DNA from: Nonlabens sp.
GTDB lineage: Bacteria > Bacteroidota > Bacteroidia > Flavobacteriales > Flavobacteriaceae
Length of the DNA: 64,000 bases
Assembly: GCA_020630715.1 (NCBI GenBank)
Contig: JAHDIQ010000005.1
Span: 58,138 to 122,137, forward strand
Direction of reading: 5' to 3'
The translations under genes were made by a program, and so were the position numbers. Each line of letters opens with the position of its first letter. Position 1 is the first letter of the stretch. The notes below the pieces were generated by a model. It had not been told where the DNA came from. It made no database searches and worked only from the letters and a program-made list of their open reading frames with translations. Positions 55,326 through 62,945 of the stretch are shown one piece after another.

Positions 55326-56525
55326 TTATCGTTTTGTTTTTACAAATCTTATGGTTTTATGATGACCATCATTTGTGTATAGTTTTAGAAAGTACAATCC
55401 TGAATGAAGTTTAGAAATATCGATTTGCTCGTTACTAACGGCGTCTTGCAAAACGACCTTACCTGTAGTGTCATATATAATGAAAGAATTTAACGATTGA
55501 CTTGTTATAATATGAATACGATCGCTACTAGGATTAGGATAAATTTTGATCTCCTGTTCAGGCTGTAAATCCTGATTGCTTAAAACGGTACAATATTGAT
55601 TTGCAAACTGATTATTATAATGAATGGAATGATAATTCAACATGGAAACGGCAAGTGAATCAATTAATACCGCACGATTTGAACTGTTAAACCGTACATG
55701 TGAATTCATTTCAATCTGGATAGCATCTATTGAACTGATAGCATCACTGGAACCATGTCGTCTGGTATTATAACCACCGTTAAAATAAGGTTCAGTTCCT
55801 TGTGGTGCTAGATCACTACTACTAGGAACGCTAGGAAAACCTTGATTCACTAATAAATCTCCAAAACTATTGGATCCTCTAATCAGTTGTGCTTGAGTTA
55901 AATTTTGAAGATTAGTGTTTACTAGATTTCTAATGCTACTATCTTGAGTGCCAGAGTTTGTATTGATATACTGATCTGTTTGCTGTAATTGGGTTCTAGT
56001 AAGTAGATATCCTAGTTCTATGCGTTGAATCGTGTGACCATGCCCATGCATATCATAAAAAGTTCCAGATCCATAATCTTGAACTACTTGTGTTTTTGCA
56101 CTATCAATAAAATTGTGATAATTAGTCCAGCTTTGAATTACTATGGGATTGCCATTTGCGGCATCGCCTACATCACGGTTAGCGTCAAATTTTTTACGAT
56201 GTAGTAGGTTAATAATCACGTGTGGATAACAACCTGTTTCTGTAACAATCGAGTTATAAATACCTTCTGTAATAGTTTTAGTCCAGCTGTCTTTTACGGT
56301 CACGCAACCACTACAATTGCGGTCAGGAATGCTGGTAGGTTCTAGATCACCACCATGAGGTGCAGAGATGATGATAGGCAAATTACCAGCTCTATACTCA
56401 ACATAACCTGTAGCATCTGTATATGTGTTCCCAGGAATATAAGTTTGAGATGTTACATAGGTGAAACAACACAACGGTAAGACGACACAAAGAATTCTTT
56501 GTAAATGTTTTAGATCACTTTTCAT
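55326..56525 (-). CDS. N-formylglutamate amidohydrolase-like protein with T9SS sorting domain
   Basis: A secreted hydrolase of about 399 residues. From ATG 56525 it starts MKSDLKHLQRILCVVLPLCC, then an N-formylglutamate amidohydrolase-like core (IIISAPHGGDLEP, HRKKFDANRDVGDA, FYDMHGHGHTIQRIELGYLL, DAIQIEMNSHVRF) that supplies the metal histidines and glutamate. A T9SS type A domain follows (KIYPNPSSDRIHI through IRFVKTKR). The combination of a zinc amidohydrolase with surface export is unusual. The gene is 17 bp from the helicase start. Confidence 0.82.
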   Translation of the reverse strand: MKSDLKHLQRILCVVLPLCCFTYVTSQTYIPGNTYTDATGYVEYRAGNLPIIISAPHGGDLEPTSIPDRNCSGCVTVKDSWTKTITEGIYNSIVTETGCYPHVIINLLHRKKFDANRDVGDAANGNPIVIQSWTNYHNFIDSAKTQVVQDYGSGTFYDMHGHGHTIQRIELGYLLTRTQLQQTDQYINTNSGTQDSSIRNLVNTNLQNLTQAQLIRGSNSFGDLLVNQGFPSVPSSSDLAPQGTEPYFNGGYNTRRHGSSDAISSIDAIQIEMNSHVRFNSSNRAVLIDSLAVSMLNYHSIHYNNQFANQYCTVLSNQDLQPEQEIKIYPNPSSDRIHIITSQSLNSFIIYDTTGKVVLQDAVSNEQIDISKLHSGLYFLKLYTNDGHHKTIRFVKTKR

Positions 56526-56578
56526 GAAGTGGTAAGTTACGATAAAGAATGAATAGATATTCATGGTGTTGTCTGAAA

Positions 56579-56597
56579 GGCAGAATGAATTCTACCC
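56579..56597. repeat. Degenerate REP-like palindrome
   Basis: GGCAGAATGAATTCTACC is one base short of the GGCAGAAT/ATTCTGCC symmetry; it belongs to the same family as the palindromes around the transposase at 57.8 kb. Confidence 0.7.
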
Positions 56598-56627
56598 TAT
56601 ATTTTACTTTGATTTTTTCACAAAAAT

Positions 56628-56879
56628 CTAATTGAAGTAAACATGAAATTTTAGTAAAATAGCCAGAAGAATGATGATAATCTGAAATCTCTTTAGATTT
56701 AAATTTTTCTGCTCAAATATTAATAAAAGATTTAGAACTGTTATTATAAGAATCAACCCTAGCAATAAATCACATAAAAATGGTGCCATGCCTGAATTAA
56801 GATCAAATTGAAAAAGCAGGTATAATCCTAATAATAGAGAACAAAAAGCACTAGATATAAAATTTATGTTTTGCTTCAT
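56628..56879 (-). CDS. Small three-helix membrane protein
   Basis: An 83-residue hydrophobic protein with about three membrane helices (FISSAFCSLLLGLYLLFQF, PFLCDLLLGLILIITVLNLLL, QIIIILLAILLKF). From ATG 56879 its start overlaps the stop of the frameshifted methyltransferase (ATGA). No family recognised; the codon use is AT-rich like accessory genes. Confidence 0.55.
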   Translation of the reverse strand: MKQNINFISSAFCSLLLGLYLLFQFDLNSGMAPFLCDLLLGLILIITVLNLLLIFEQKNLNLKRFQIIIILLAILLKFHVYFN

Positions 56880-57630
56880 AACTTTTTCACAAAGACCATA
56901 CAATGTTGCCACGGTAAATTGCTGATATTTTCTTTTAGTTGAAATCCATTTGCTTCAAATTCTTTTATAGCTTGTGCTTCACTCATTTTATGAATGGTTT
57001 TTATCGGGATTATAGGATCTTCTAGTCGGTATTCTATGAGGTAGATTTCGCCATCTTTTTTGAGCGCTTGCGACATGGATGCAATTATCTCTTTGGGAAA
57101 ATTAAACTCGTGATATACATCTACCATTAGGATTTTATCGATGGTGTTTTTAGGCAGGTTAGTCGTGTTTTCTTCGCCTTTAATGATCTCGATATTGTCA
57201 ATTTCTAGCGTCTCTTTTCTCATTTCAATAGTCGTTAGCATTTCTGGCTGAATGTCCACAGCATATACTTTACGCTCTCTAATTTCTTAATCATTTTAAA
57301 CACATGATAACCCGATCCAGCGCCTATGTCTGCAATCACATCATCGGGTTGAATATTCATGTTTTCAAGTAACGTAGTGACATTTTCTTCTTTTTCTCGT
57401 TCTGGACGTTCTAGCCATTCCATCCCTTGAAAACCCATCACATGAGCAATTTCACGACCTAAATACCATTTACCTATACCATTGTAATCACCTTTTTTAT
57501 ATTCATAGGAATTATCACTCGTTGTTGTTTTTTCAGCAGTAGGCGATGCATGTTGCTGGCCTTTACAACTCATTAAAGTGATGAATAGTCCCATTAATAG
57601 GATTCTGAATATTGTGGTTTTTAGTTTCAT
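56876..57630 (-). pseudogene. Frameshifted lipoprotein SAM-dependent methyltransferase
   Basis: A class I methyltransferase split into two frames. The 5' part (57630 to about 57288) has a lipoprotein signal with SCKG and motif I VIADIGAGSGYHV, then runs out of frame at KKLESVKYM. The 3' part continues in the next frame at about 57288 as RERKVYAVDIQPEML, with MVDVYHEFNFP and a C-terminal HCMVFVKKL. Joined, the two give a complete family protein, so one base has been lost near 57285-57290. It may be a real inactivation or a sequencing error. It lies next to the transposase block. Confidence 0.82.
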
Positions 57631-57643
57631 ATTCTTGTAGTTT

Positions 57644-57661
57644 GGGCGGAATTCATTCCGC
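57644..57661. repeat. REP-like palindrome GGGCGGAATTCATTCCGC
   Basis: A palindrome of the GCGGAAT/ATTCCGC type, just outside the left 90-bp direct repeat and upstream of the frameshifted methyltransferase gene. Confidence 0.85.
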
Positions 57662-57703
57662 TCATATTTTGTTTTCCAAGTTCATTTAGCTACTTATCTC
57701 GTT

Positions 57704-57793
57704 GCTGGCAGAATGAATTTCACTCATGAACTTACTTTGTTGTAGGCAGAATTTTTGGGGTAGAGGTTCGGGCAGAATAAATTCTGCCCTTAC
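57704..57793. repeat. Left 90-bp direct repeat flanking the transposase
   Basis: This 90-bp stretch matches 58240-58329 at about 80 of 90 positions in the same orientation. It contains a degenerate GGCAGAATGAATTTCACTC element and, at 57770-57789, the perfect palindrome GGGCAGAATAAATTCTGCCC. The pair brackets the transposase gene like an integrated REP/BIME unit. Confidence 0.85.
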
Positions 57794-57796
57794 AGC

Positions 57797-58204
57797 TCAG
57801 TTGGGCTCGTTTTCTGGTTGTATCGTATTTTTAGCATGATGTTGTTTTTGTTTTTTGATATACTCGATGATGCGTTTTCTATCCTGACTGCTCACCGTAA
57901 AAACTGCATATCCTCGTTTCCACTCAAATAGGTCGTTATTACCAGTAATTTCATTCATAAATCTAGAACTAGATCCTTTTAAGTTTTTTGCAATAGTCGA
58001 AATGCTTGTTTTAGGTTGAAAACCAATAAGCATGTGTAGATGATCTGGTACACCATTTATCGCGTAAAGATGTAGGTTGAGTTCCTCACATTTGTTCCTT
58101 AAAAAGGCATATAGTTGAGGCTCTAGTATCTCTGTAATCATGACGTCACGATACTTAGTCACTAGAATGAGATGCACATATAACTTGTGATAATTTCTAG
58201 ACAT
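57797..58204 (-). CDS. REP-associated tyrosine transposase / IS200-like Y1 transposase
   Basis: A 135-residue single-domain HUH transposase of the Y1_Tnp family. The HUH pair lies in DHLHML (His55, His57), and the catalytic tyrosine is Tyr115 in EYIKKQ with Gln119; WKRGYAVFTVS fills the conserved middle strand. There is no TnpB partner. The gene is bracketed by REP-like palindromes and 90-bp direct repeats, and related palindromes occur elsewhere without a transposase. This matches REP-associated tyrosine transposases (RAYTs), though a degenerate IS200/IS605 element is an alternative. Confidence 0.9.
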   Translation of the reverse strand: MSRNYHKLYVHLILVTKYRDVMITEILEPQLYAFLRNKCEELNLHLYAINGVPDHLHMLIGFQPKTSISTIAKNLKGSSSRFMNEITGNNDLFEWKRGYAVFTVSSQDRKRIIEYIKKQKQHHAKNTIQPENEPN

Positions 58205-58239
58205 GAGGTGAAGTTAAGATTTTTCGTGATTGTTGTGAT

Positions 58240-58329
58240 GCTGGCAGAATGAATTTCATTCATAAACTTACTTTGTTGCAGGCAGAAGTTTTGAGTGGTA
58301 GTTTCGGGCAGAATGAATTCTGCCCTTAC
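58240..58329. repeat. Right 90-bp direct repeat flanking the transposase
   Basis: Partner of 57704-57793. It contains a GGCAGAATGAATTTCATTC element and, at 58306-58325, the perfect palindrome GGGCAGAATGAATTCTGCCC. Confidence 0.85.
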
Positions 58330-58350
58330 TATGGTTGGGTGGTAGTTTGG

Positions 58351-58366
58351 GCGGAATTTATTCCGC
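58351..58366. repeat. REP-like palindrome GCGGAATTTATTCCGC
   Basis: Member of the GCGGAAT/ATTCCGC class, in the 3' region of the DNA ligase gene block and followed by short direct repeats of TCTGTCAGATTC. Confidence 0.85.
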
Positions 58367-58426
58367 TCATGTCTGTCAGATTCCACTCATATCTGTCAGA
58401 TTCTAGTCAGATTTGTTAGATATAGG

Positions 58427-60070
58427 TTATGAGCCATCTTTAGGAATCAACGCCTTTAAATCATCTAGTGTGTTTGCTTCTTCCATAGGTTTATCAAGAC
58501 GCCATCGTACGATTCTGGGGAAACGAGTTGCTACTCCAGATTTATGTCTTTTGCTAGGAGCAATTCCTTCAAAAGCGATTTCAAAAACATGATGTGGTGT
58601 TACTGAACGCACCGGTCCAAAACGTTCTAAAGTATTCTTTTTAATCCAAGCATCAATTTTTTTAAATTCGGCATCGGTAAGTCCAGAATAGGCTTTTGCA
58701 AAAGTCACTAATTCTCCATCTTGCCATAATCCAAAAGTATAATCTGTAAATAAATTAGACCTGCGACCATGACCACGCATTGCATAAGTTAGCACCGCAT
58801 CTATGGTTAATGGATCTACTTTCCATTTCCACCAGTCGCCTTTTTTACGACCTACTAGGTATGGACTGTCTTTGCGTTTAAGCATGAGGCCTTCTGATTT
58901 ACGCTTTCGCGAAAGCGAACGTTCCACAGCCATATCGTTCCAGCTATCAAATGTCATGGTTTCTGAGAGCATGATAGGTAGCGAACTTGAACTTGAAGTT
59001 GAAGTTTGGGCGGAATTAATTCCGCCTTTCCTCTGATTTAAATCCATGAGAAGCTGTTCTAACAAAGCACGACGTTCCTGAAAAGGCTTGTTACGGATGT
59101 CTTTCCCTTGCCACTCGAGTAAGTCGTATGCCATAATGATAACGGGAACATCTTCTAGTAGTTTTTTACCTATGGTTTTACGACCTATGCGTTTTTGCAG
59201 ATCATTAAAGTTGAGAATTTCACCATTTTTGTAAGGTAAAATCTCGCCATCGATTACGGTACCATTCGGTATCTTGCCTAGGAAAGCTTGAAATTCTGGG
59301 TATTTGTCAGTGACGAGTTCTTCACCACGAGACCATACGAATAATTCATCGCTACGTATGATGGTTTGAGATCGTATGCCATCCCATTTATGTTCTGCGC
59401 TCCATGTGGTGACATTACCTAAATCTTCTACTTCATTTTCTATTGCATAAGCTAGATAAAACGGATATGGTTTACCGCGCATTGCGACTTCATTATCTTC
59501 ATAAATCAATTCCTGAAAGCTAGTATTCTCACCAGTCCAGCTTCCCATTAATTTATGTGCTAGAATGTCTTTATCGATTCCAGTGGCTTGGGAAAGTGCT
59601 CTAGTCATTAATTTTTGTGACACACCTATGCGAAAACCGCCAGTCATGATTTTATTAAAACAAAACCGCTCGTAGTAATTGAGTTTGAGCCAGTTTTCTT
59701 GTAAATAAGCTTTCTTTTCTATTTCGTCTTTTTTGCGTAGTTCAATGAGCTCTTGAATGATCGTTGTAAGCGACTTATCGCTAGACTCATTTATGGTAGG
59801 TAGAATAAGCGCAATGGTTTCGGCTAGATCGCCTACGATGTGGTAACTTTCTTCAAACAACCACATAGGAATACCACTGATATCTGTCGCCCATTCTCGC
59901 ATTAAGGTCGTATTCACAGGTCGTTTAGGACGGCGATGTGATAGAATGGCAATGGTCCACAACTTATCTTGATCTGGTGCGGTTTTAAAATAATCTGCAA
60001 GTGCTTCTACTTTTAAAGTCGTTTTATTAGTACCATCGATCGTACGTATGAGGTTTGCAAATTGTTTCAT
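58427..60070 (-). CDS. ATP-dependent DNA ligase of the ligase-associated repair operon
   Basis: An ATP-dependent DNA ligase of 547 residues (PP_1105-like). The catalytic lysine is in EHKWDGIRSQ near 228; adenylation motifs IDGEILPY, VIIMAYDLLEW and GLMLKRKDSPY follow, then the OB-fold domain WWKWKVDP. A Ser/Thr-rich stretch NSAQTSTSSSSS near 360 is encoded by a REP-like palindrome and hexamer repeat (58983-59026) and lies in a variable linker. The palindrome at 58903-58916 encodes LSRKRK. The start overlaps the exonuclease stop (ATGA). Confidence 0.93.
   Translation of the reverse strand: MKQFANLIRTIDGTNKTTLKVEALADYFKTAPDQDKLWTIAILSHRRPKRPVNTTLMREWATDISGIPMWLFEESYHIVGDLAETIALILPTINESSDKSLTTIIQELIELRKKDEIEKKAYLQENWLKLNYYERFCFNKIMTGGFRIGVSQKLMTRALSQATGIDKDILAHKLMGSWTGENTSFQELIYEDNEVAMRGKPYPFYLAYAIENEVEDLGNVTTWSAEHKWDGIRSQTIIRSDELFVWSRGEELVTDKYPEFQAFLGKIPNGTVIDGEILPYKNGEILNFNDLQKRIGRKTIGKKLLEDVPVIIMAYDLLEWQGKDIRNKPFQERRALLEQLLMDLNQRKGGINSAQTSTSSSSSLPIMLSETMTFDSWNDMAVERSLSRKRKSEGLMLKRKDSPYLVGRKKGDWWKWKVDPLTIDAVLTYAMRGHGRRSNLFTDYTFGLWQDGELVTFAKAYSGLTDAEFKKIDAWIKKNTLERFGPVRSVTPHHVFEIAFEGIAPSKRHKSGVATRFPRIVRWRLDKPMEEANTLDDLKALIPKDGS
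58903..58916. repeat. GCTTTCGCGAAAGC palindrome (inside DNA ligase)
   Basis: Perfect copy read as LSRK, about 70 bp from the REP-like insert in the same gene. Confidence 0.9.
58983..59026. repeat. In-gene hexamer repeat plus REP-like palindrome (ligase)
   Basis: GAACTT/GAAGTT-type hexamers (58983-59007) are followed by GGCGGAATTAATTCCGCC (59009-59026). The combination encodes a Ser/Thr-rich linker in the ligase without breaking its frame. Confidence 0.88.
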
Positions 60071-61146
60071 GGCGCTAGGTTTGAACTTGAACCTGAACTT
60101 GAAGCTTGGGCGGAATGAATTCCGTTGTTACTGGTGTCTTCTTGCGAACTTTCATCGTTAGTTTCTCCTTCATACTGTGTGCGCTCACTGATGGCATTGA
60201 GGCTTTTTTCCTCACGCAGGTAACGTGCAAAAATTTCTTGGTATCCATGGGTTGTGATCACATTTTCACAGCCTGTGGCGTCGATACTTTCTAGTAATCC
60301 ATCCCAGTCACAGTGATCTGAAAGCACAAAACCTTTATCCATTGCACGTCTTCTTCTTGCACCACGAAAGGTCATCCAGCCACTAGCACTAGCGGTAACA
60401 TAAGGAACCATTTTACGCATCCACGCAGATCCATGTGCGCTAGGTGGCGCAATGACGATGTTGCCTGCGATTTCTTCTTTGGTAGTATCGCGAGTGATTA
60501 AATAGGTAGGTGGAAAATCGATGAGTTGTCTTAGGACTTCGGTCATTTTATAGACAGCACCATGACAATAAATTTTCATTTGTGATGTGTCCAGATGTTT
60601 AATCAATCGCTGTGCTTTACCTAGTGAATAGGCAAATAGGATTGATGTCTTACCGTCTGCATGGTTTTGAGCACACCAGTTATTCACGTCATCCATCACT
60701 TGGGATTGCGGTTGCCATTTAAAAGCTGGTAGTCCAAAGGTGCATTCTGTAATAAACGTATCACATTTTATGGGCTGATATGGTGTGGAAATCCCATCAC
60801 TTTCGGTTTTATAATCACCTGTAAATACCCAAACTTCGCCTTTGTGTTCTACTCTTATCTGGCAAGATCCTGGTATATGACCGGCAGGATGAAATGAAAA
60901 CTTAACGTTGTTGATGATTAAGTTTTCGCCGTGAGCGATACCAGAAACATTGATATCACCTAGACGATGCGTAATGATAGGTACATTGTCGTGATGGGTG
61001 ATGTATTTTTTGTGTCCCCAGCGAGAATGATCTGCATGGCCGTGTGTGATCAGTGCCTTATCTACAGGTCGCCATGGATCTAAGTAAACGCCTGCTGGAT
61101 CACAGTAAATTCCTTTGTTTGTAAATTGAAGTAATGGTTTACTCAT
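60067..61146 (-). CDS. Ligase-associated DNA exonuclease (metallo-beta-lactamase fold)
   Basis: A beta-lactamase-fold nuclease of about 359 residues, partner of the ATP-dependent ligase. The zinc motif is THGHADHSRWG near 34, with further ligands in FTGDYK and LSDHCDWDG, and the N-terminus LLQFTNKGIYCDPAGVYLDP fits the family from ATG 61146. The C-terminus is extended by a Ser-rich tail (GIHSAQASSSGSSSNLAP) encoded by a REP-like palindrome at 60108-60125 and hexamers at 60081-60107. Its TGA overlaps the ligase ATG. Confidence 0.92.
   Translation of the reverse strand: MSKPLLQFTNKGIYCDPAGVYLDPWRPVDKALITHGHADHSRWGHKKYITHHDNVPIITHRLGDINVSGIAHGENLIINNVKFSFHPAGHIPGSCQIRVEHKGEVWVFTGDYKTESDGISTPYQPIKCDTFITECTFGLPAFKWQPQSQVMDDVNNWCAQNHADGKTSILFAYSLGKAQRLIKHLDTSQMKIYCHGAVYKMTEVLRQLIDFPPTYLITRDTTKEEIAGNIVIAPPSAHGSAWMRKMVPYVTASASGWMTFRGARRRRAMDKGFVLSDHCDWDGLLESIDATGCENVITTHGYQEIFARYLREEKSLNAISERTQYEGETNDESSQEDTSNNGIHSAQASSSGSSSNLAP
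60081..60125. repeat. In-gene hexamer repeat plus REP-like palindrome (exonuclease C-terminus)
   Basis: TTGAACTTGAACCTGAACTT-type hexamers (60081-60107) are followed by GGGCGGAATGAATTCCG (60108-60124). They encode the Ser-rich C-terminal tail and stop just before the overlapping ligase start. Confidence 0.85.
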
Positions 61147-61201
61147 GTGCTTAAAATTAAGCATGGAGTAGGATGTGTAGGGTTAGATTAAGACAATTTT
61201 A

Positions 61202-61735
61202 TTACTCTTCTATAGAATCTAGTGGCTGGTCTAGAAGCAGTTCATTTTCTTCTAGGTTTTTAAGGAGATTTTCTTCTTGCTGTTGAGCAATAAATTTATC
61301 CATCATCTGGATTTTGAGTTGGTCTAGAGATATTACCAGTTGATCAAATCGTTTTTGTTGTTCCTTAGGATCAATTTGGGTATGTGTGAGTAATGAATTG
61401 TATGACTTAACTCTAGTCTCTAGCACTTTAAATCTAGAGAGAATTCCTTGTTCTAGAAATGATTCTGGTATGGTTAATTTCATATCATTGATATGCGTGA
61501 CCAGTTGCTTACTACTGGCAGTGGTATGATCTAGGTTTTCTAAACTAGTGATGAATTCTTGATAAGCGATCCATTGTGAGGCAACGGTTTGTGCTTCACC
61601 TACTAGTTGCATTTGAGACAAGGTGTGATTGATGGTTACCTCTTGAATTTGTTCCACTTCTTCCACTTCTTGATTCCCTTTTGAGGTGCAGGAAACGGCA
61701 ATAATTAATAATATCAAGTAAAATATTCTCATCAT
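61202..61735 (-). CDS. Hypothetical lipoprotein
   Basis: A 177-residue lipoprotein with signal MMRIFYLILLIIAVSCTSK (lipobox VSCTS). The body is helical and coiled-coil-like (FKVLETRVKSYNSLL, RFDQLVISLDQLKIQMMDK) with an acidic tail. No family recognised. The start ATG 61735 or 61732 is preferred over an upstream ATG that adds a non-signal leader. Confidence 0.75.
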   Translation of the reverse strand: MMRIFYLILLIIAVSCTSKGNQEVEEVEQIQEVTINHTLSQMQLVGEAQTVASQWIAYQEFITSLENLDHTTASSKQLVTHINDMKLTIPESFLEQGILSRFKVLETRVKSYNSLLTHTQIDPKEQQKRFDQLVISLDQLKIQMMDKFIAQQQEENLLKNLEENELLLDQPLDSIEE

Positions 61736-61824
61736 AACTATATCGCAAAGATGCAATTTTTATTGCAGGATATTGAATCTAGATCATAAGTGTTGTTGTG
61801 TTAGGATGTTTTAAAGTTGAGGTA

Positions 61825-61848
61825 ATTACGCTTTCGCGAAAGCGTAAT
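61825..61848. repeat. 24-bp perfect palindrome, extended copy (intergenic)
   Basis: Same 24-bp sequence as at 5807-5830: core GCTTTCGCGAAAGC (61830-61843) with ATTAC and GTAAT arms. It lies between the divergent lipoprotein and threonine dehydrogenase genes. Confidence 0.92.
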
Positions 61849-61952
61849 AAAAAAAATCATTTTAAGTACTGTATCACTTTATGAAACTCTAGTATTTATT
61901 TAAGAAATAGGCTAGGAAGTCTATCTATCTTTACTAAACATAAATCAATAAT

Positions 61953-62891
61953 ATGGCGACAAAAATATTAATTATAGGTGCCTGTGGGCAAATAGGTACA
62001 GAGTTAACTTTGAGACTACGTGAATTACATGGTGCAGACAATGTTATCGCTGGTGACATACGTGAAGGATCTGAAGAATTGATGCAAAGTGGTCCTTTTG
62101 AAATTGTTGATGCTACAGATAAAAGTGCAGTAGAAGATTTATGTATGTATTACGAAATTACAGACGTGTATTTAATGGCGGCAATGTTAAGTGCTACTGC
62201 AGAAAAATTTGCTACTAAGGCGTGGAACTTAAATATGAACTCGCTTTTTACGGTGTTGAACCTAGCTAAAAGTGGTAAGATTGAAAAGATATTTTGGCCA
62301 TCGAGTATTGCGGTTTTTGGACCTACAACTCCTAAACATGACACGCCACAACATACGATTATGGAACCTACCACGGTTTATGGTATCAGTAAGCAATCTG
62401 GTGAGCGCTGGTGTGAATACTATTTTAATAATAACGATGTGGATGTGAGGTCCATACGTTATCCTGGTTTAATTTCATGGAAAACGCTTCCTGGTGGTGG
62501 AACAACAGACTATGCGGTAGATATCTTTCATGCGGCATTAAAAGAAGGTAGTTATGAATGTTTTTTACATAAAGATACTGAGTTACCTATGATGTTTATG
62601 GATGATGCTATACGTGCTACGATTGAGATTATGGAAGCACCAGCTGATAAGGTAAAACAACGTTCTTCTTACAATTTAAGCGGAATGAGCTTTACTCCAG
62701 AACAGATTGCAGTTGCTATTAAAAAACGCATTCCAGAATTTGAGATTACCTATAATCCTGATTTTAGACAAGCTATTGCAGATAGCTGGCCTAGTTCCAT
62801 TGATGATTCTGAGGCTACTAAAGATTGGTCGTGGAACCGAAGTTTTGACCTAGAGCAAATGGTGGATGAAATGATTGATAACTTAAAGTAA
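61953..62891 (+). CDS. L-threonine 3-dehydrogenase-like (SDR epimerase family)
   Basis: An extended short-chain dehydrogenase of 312 residues. The NAD site is GACGQIGTEL at residues 9-18; catalytic YGISK near 144 and the segment YPGLISWKTLPGGGTTDYAV match SDR-type threonine dehydrogenases, which oxidise threonine to 2-amino-3-ketobutyrate. The alternative is an uncharacterised sugar epimerase. Monocistronic, with a TATCTTTA -7-like element upstream. Confidence 0.88.
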   Translation: MATKILIIGACGQIGTELTLRLRELHGADNVIAGDIREGSEELMQSGPFEIVDATDKSAVEDLCMYYEITDVYLMAAMLSATAEKFATKAWNLNMNSLFTVLNLAKSGKIEKIFWPSSIAVFGPTTPKHDTPQHTIMEPTTVYGISKQSGERWCEYYFNNNDVDVRSIRYPGLISWKTLPGGGTTDYAVDIFHAALKEGSYECFLHKDTELPMMFMDDAIRATIEIMEAPADKVKQRSSYNLSGMSFTPEQIAVAIKKRIPEFEITYNPDFRQAIADSWPSSIDDSEATKDWSWNRSFDLEQMVDEMIDNLK

Positions 62892-62896
62892 GTTAC

Positions 62897-62925
62897 TTGT
62901 AAAGCCATTACACTTCTTATATTTG
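62897..62925 (+). promoter_or_regulatory. Flavobacterial promoter for the TerB-like gene
   Basis: TTG (62897-62899), an 18-bp spacer and TATATTTG (62918-62925): a full match to the Bacteroidota TTG/TAnnTTTG promoter. It ends about 20 bp before the ATG. Confidence 0.65.
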
Positions 62926-62945
62926 TATTCTACTAATTTATTGAT

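Noticed and set aside
57797-58204. A complete IS200/IS605 insertion sequence
   Set aside because: No TnpB and no clear cleavage-site arrangement; similar palindromes exist away from the transposase, which fits a RAYT/REP system better, although an IS200 remnant cannot be ruled out.
58162-58386. A 74-residue open frame overlapping the transposase 5' end
   Set aside because: It runs through the REP-like direct repeat and has no recognisable family; it is a by-product of the repeat region.
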